Shown: in pieces, positions 11,991 to 13,428 of the stretch
Numbering within the stretch: position 1 is the first letter of the stretch
Layout of the letters: the number at the start of each line of letters is the position of its first letter
Assembly: GCA_002353635.1 (NCBI GenBank)
Contig: DEKA01000026.1
Span: forward strand, 1,104-14,531
Length of the DNA: 13,428 nt
Direction: 5' to 3'
DNA from: Lachnospiraceae bacterium UBA2734
GTDB lineage: Bacteria; Bacillota; Clostridia; Lachnospirales; Lachnospiraceae
Made by a program: the position numbers and the translations under genes
Notes under the pieces: model-generated
The model's input: the letters and a program-made list of their open reading frames with translations, nothing else
Database searches by the model: none
What the model was told of the DNA's origin: nothing

Positions 11991-13428
11991 CTAAAATTTA
12001 AAATACAAAAACGTCGACACCCCCGTCAGCTGCAGCAGGCAGGCCGTGAACAGAATGCCCAACAGCACTGCGTTTCTGCGGCGAAGCGAACATGTCCATG
12101 CAATCTCCCGCGCATTTCTTCGTCCGTACACGAGAATAAACGAGATGAACACAAGCGCAGCCAGTTCTCCCAGCTGTACCCACTGCAGGAATCCCGGGCA
12201 CAGGATCGATACCGCCTTCTCCAGCGGATAGAAAAAGGGAATGGAAAGGCTCCCCGCCATATGGAAAATCCATCCGGGCCACATGGGCATGAAAAGCCGT
12301 CGCAGCATATACAAGGCATGCACAAGGTCCGGCGCACCGAAGAAAATCAGCGTAAACGCAAACACCGCGAAGGTGAGCCCGCGAAGTGCCGCCAGCTCTC
12401 TCCCTGCCGCCTGTGCCGCCCTCCTTCTGAGCGTCAGGTTGCAGGCAGCCACAAGCGCCCCGCTGAGCAGTCCCCAGACGACATAGGTGCCGCCCGTCCC
12501 ATGCCAGAGCGCGCTCAGGAAGAAGACGATCATAATGTTCATGCAGGTTCTGCGTGTCCCTCTTCTGCTGCCTCCCAGCGGAATATATACGTACCGCGTG
12601 AAAAAGCCCGTGAGAGACATATGCCATTTCTGCCAGAAAACACTGAACGAGGGCGCCTTGAACGGAGAGTCGAAGTTGAGCGGCAGATCTATCCCCAGCA
12701 TCCGGCTGATGCCCATGCCCATGTCGCAGAAGCCGCTGAAGTCCCAGTACAGCTGAAACGCATATGCGGCCACAGTCACGATGACGGATCCCATGTCCAG
12801 AAGTGCCCCGTTCTGAAAACCGTTGGCGGCCGCCGGTGCGATCAGATCAGCCAGAAGGACCTTCTTCGCCATGCCAAGGACAAAGAGGACAAATCCCCGG
12901 ACGATATTGTCGGGATCTGCATGCCCGGCTGCCTTATTTTCAAAAGAAGGTATGACCTCCTGCCATCTGGCGATCGGCCCCTCTGCCAGCTTTGGAAAAT
13001 AGACCGCGAACAGCACATACTCCAAAAGGCTCCCTGTGGGAATGTCGCCTCTACAGACATCGATGACATAGGAGAGAAGGCTGAAGGTGTAAAAACTAAG
13101 GCCCACCGGCATTGCGATCGAGGAAAAGCGATTGTCCAGGGAGGGCACATATTTGAAAAAGCCCAGCCACAGGAGGTTAAAAATAACGGCCAGCGCGATG
13201 ACGCCGGAGGTCTGCGGTCCATTCGCGTTCCCGCCCCCGGAGCGCAGTTGTGCCAGATCTGCGGATGGGGATAATGGCCCCCGCCTGATCCCATCCCCAG
13301 CACGCAGCCTTGCTCCCCAGAGCGCCAGCGCGCGGTTCATGACAAGGCTCACTGCCAGAACCCCCAGGTACTGCCGCCCGAACGCCCCGTAATACCACAG
13401 CGACATGCAGATAAGAAAGAGGCGGGAG
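11991..13428 (-). CDS. MBOAT-family O-acyltransferase, 5' end beyond right edge
   Basis: This polytopic membrane acyltransferase of the AlgI/DltB type brings acyl groups across the membrane for transfer to an outer polymer. About 479 codons are visible. The frame is still open at 13428 with SRLFLIC before the first in-window Met (13406), and the true N-terminus should lie outside, since family members have another helix before the SLWYYG-like segment. Numbering from 13406, signatures are MPVGLSFYTFSLLSYVID (99-116), YWDFSGFCDMGMG (220-232), FWQKWHMSL (257-265) and the catalytic-site SALWHGTGG with His302. Residues 31-67 are a hydrophilic Gly/Ser-rich linker longer than usual. It is directly upstream of the SGNH partner. 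Confidence 0.93.
   Translation of the reverse strand, partial: SRLFLICMSLWYYGAFGRQYLGVLAVSLVMNRALALWGARLRAGDGIRRGPLSPSADLAQLRSGGGNANGPQTSGVIALAVIFNLLWLGFFKYVPSLDNRFSSIAMPVGLSFYTFSLLSYVIDVCRGDIPTGSLLEYVLFAVYFPKLAEGPIARWQEVIPSFENKAAGHADPDNIVRGFVLFVLGMAKKVLLADLIAPAAANGFQNGALLDMGSVIVTVAAYAFQLYWDFSGFCDMGMGISRMLGIDLPLNFDSPFKAPSFSVFWQKWHMSLTGFFTRYVYIPLGGSRRGTRRTCMNIMIVFFLSALWHGTGGTYVVWGLLSGALVAACNLTLRRRAAQAAGRELAALRGLTFAVFAFTLIFFGAPDLVHALYMLRRLFMPMWPGWIFHMAGSLSIPFFYPLEKAVSILCPGFLQWVQLGELAALVFISFILVYGRRNAREIAWTCSLRRRNAVLLGILFTACLLQLTGVSTFLYFKF

Noticed and set aside
12261..13274. 337-codon open frame on the plus strand opposite the MBOAT gene
   Set aside because: It is a GC-driven antisense frame. 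Its product has no recognisable domain and is rich in His, Arg and Pro, while the minus strand encodes a clear MBOAT protein over the whole stretch.

Overview
This window looks like a chromosomal segment from a GC-rich anaerobic Firmicute, most likely a clostridial species of the Lachnospiraceae type. That placement is an inference from gene content and protein style: an oxygen-sensitive pyruvate formate-lyase with its activase, a clostridial-type MutY, a FliB-like cysteine protein, and an MBOAT/SGNH acetylation pair. I see no phage, plasmid, insertion sequence, CRISPR array, tRNA or rRNA gene. No gene-free stretch exceeds 300 bases; the longest is the 288-base divergent region 2151-2438.

Layout. 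(1) 1-2150, minus strand: the pyruvate formate-lyase operon, with the activase gene pflA upstream of pflB, which runs off the left edge just past its catalytic cysteines. Before pflA is a perfect FNR-type palindrome (TTGAT-N4-ATCAA), placed where a class II activator would sit relative to a good -10 box. (2) 2439-3830, plus: a MATE-family efflux pump with an extended -10 promoter. (3) 3885-7201, plus: a promoter with a perfect palindrome at its predicted start site and a leader of about 150 nt with hairpins. Behind it are a compact UvrD/RecB-like helicase, a 120-bp highly structured spacer, thrH (phosphoserine phosphatase/homoserine phosphotransferase family) and a tRNA-dihydrouridine synthase. 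(4) 7275-8537, minus: a FliB-like cysteine-cluster protein. (5) 8555-9672, plus: rlmH translationally coupled to a second, small cysteine-cluster protein. The rlmH promoter lies inside the start of the divergent FliB-like gene. (6) 9689-13428, minus: an MBOAT O-acyltransferase (5' end beyond the right edge), its SGNH-hydrolase-like partner and mutY, all in one direction with short gaps.

How the parts relate. PflA installs the glycyl radical on PflB, so those two form one anaerobic metabolic unit, and the FNR-type site fits oxygen-responsive control. MBOAT plus SGNH protein form a typical module for O-acylating a cell-surface polymer. ThrH, Dus, RlmH and MutY are housekeeping or RNA/DNA-maintenance functions grouped without an obvious shared pathway.

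The most unusual item is the spacer between the helicase gene and thrH (5408-5513). A 13-base sequence occurs twice, and both copies are complementary to the same central segment, giving two mutually exclusive folds directly upstream of a hairpin that abuts the thrH ribosome binding site. It looks like a cis-acting RNA switch or attenuator that I cannot assign to a known class. Supporting oddities are the palindrome-plus-leader of the helicase gene, a perfect 23-bp tandem duplication at the thrH/dus junction, and an in-frame duplication of the mutY start region.
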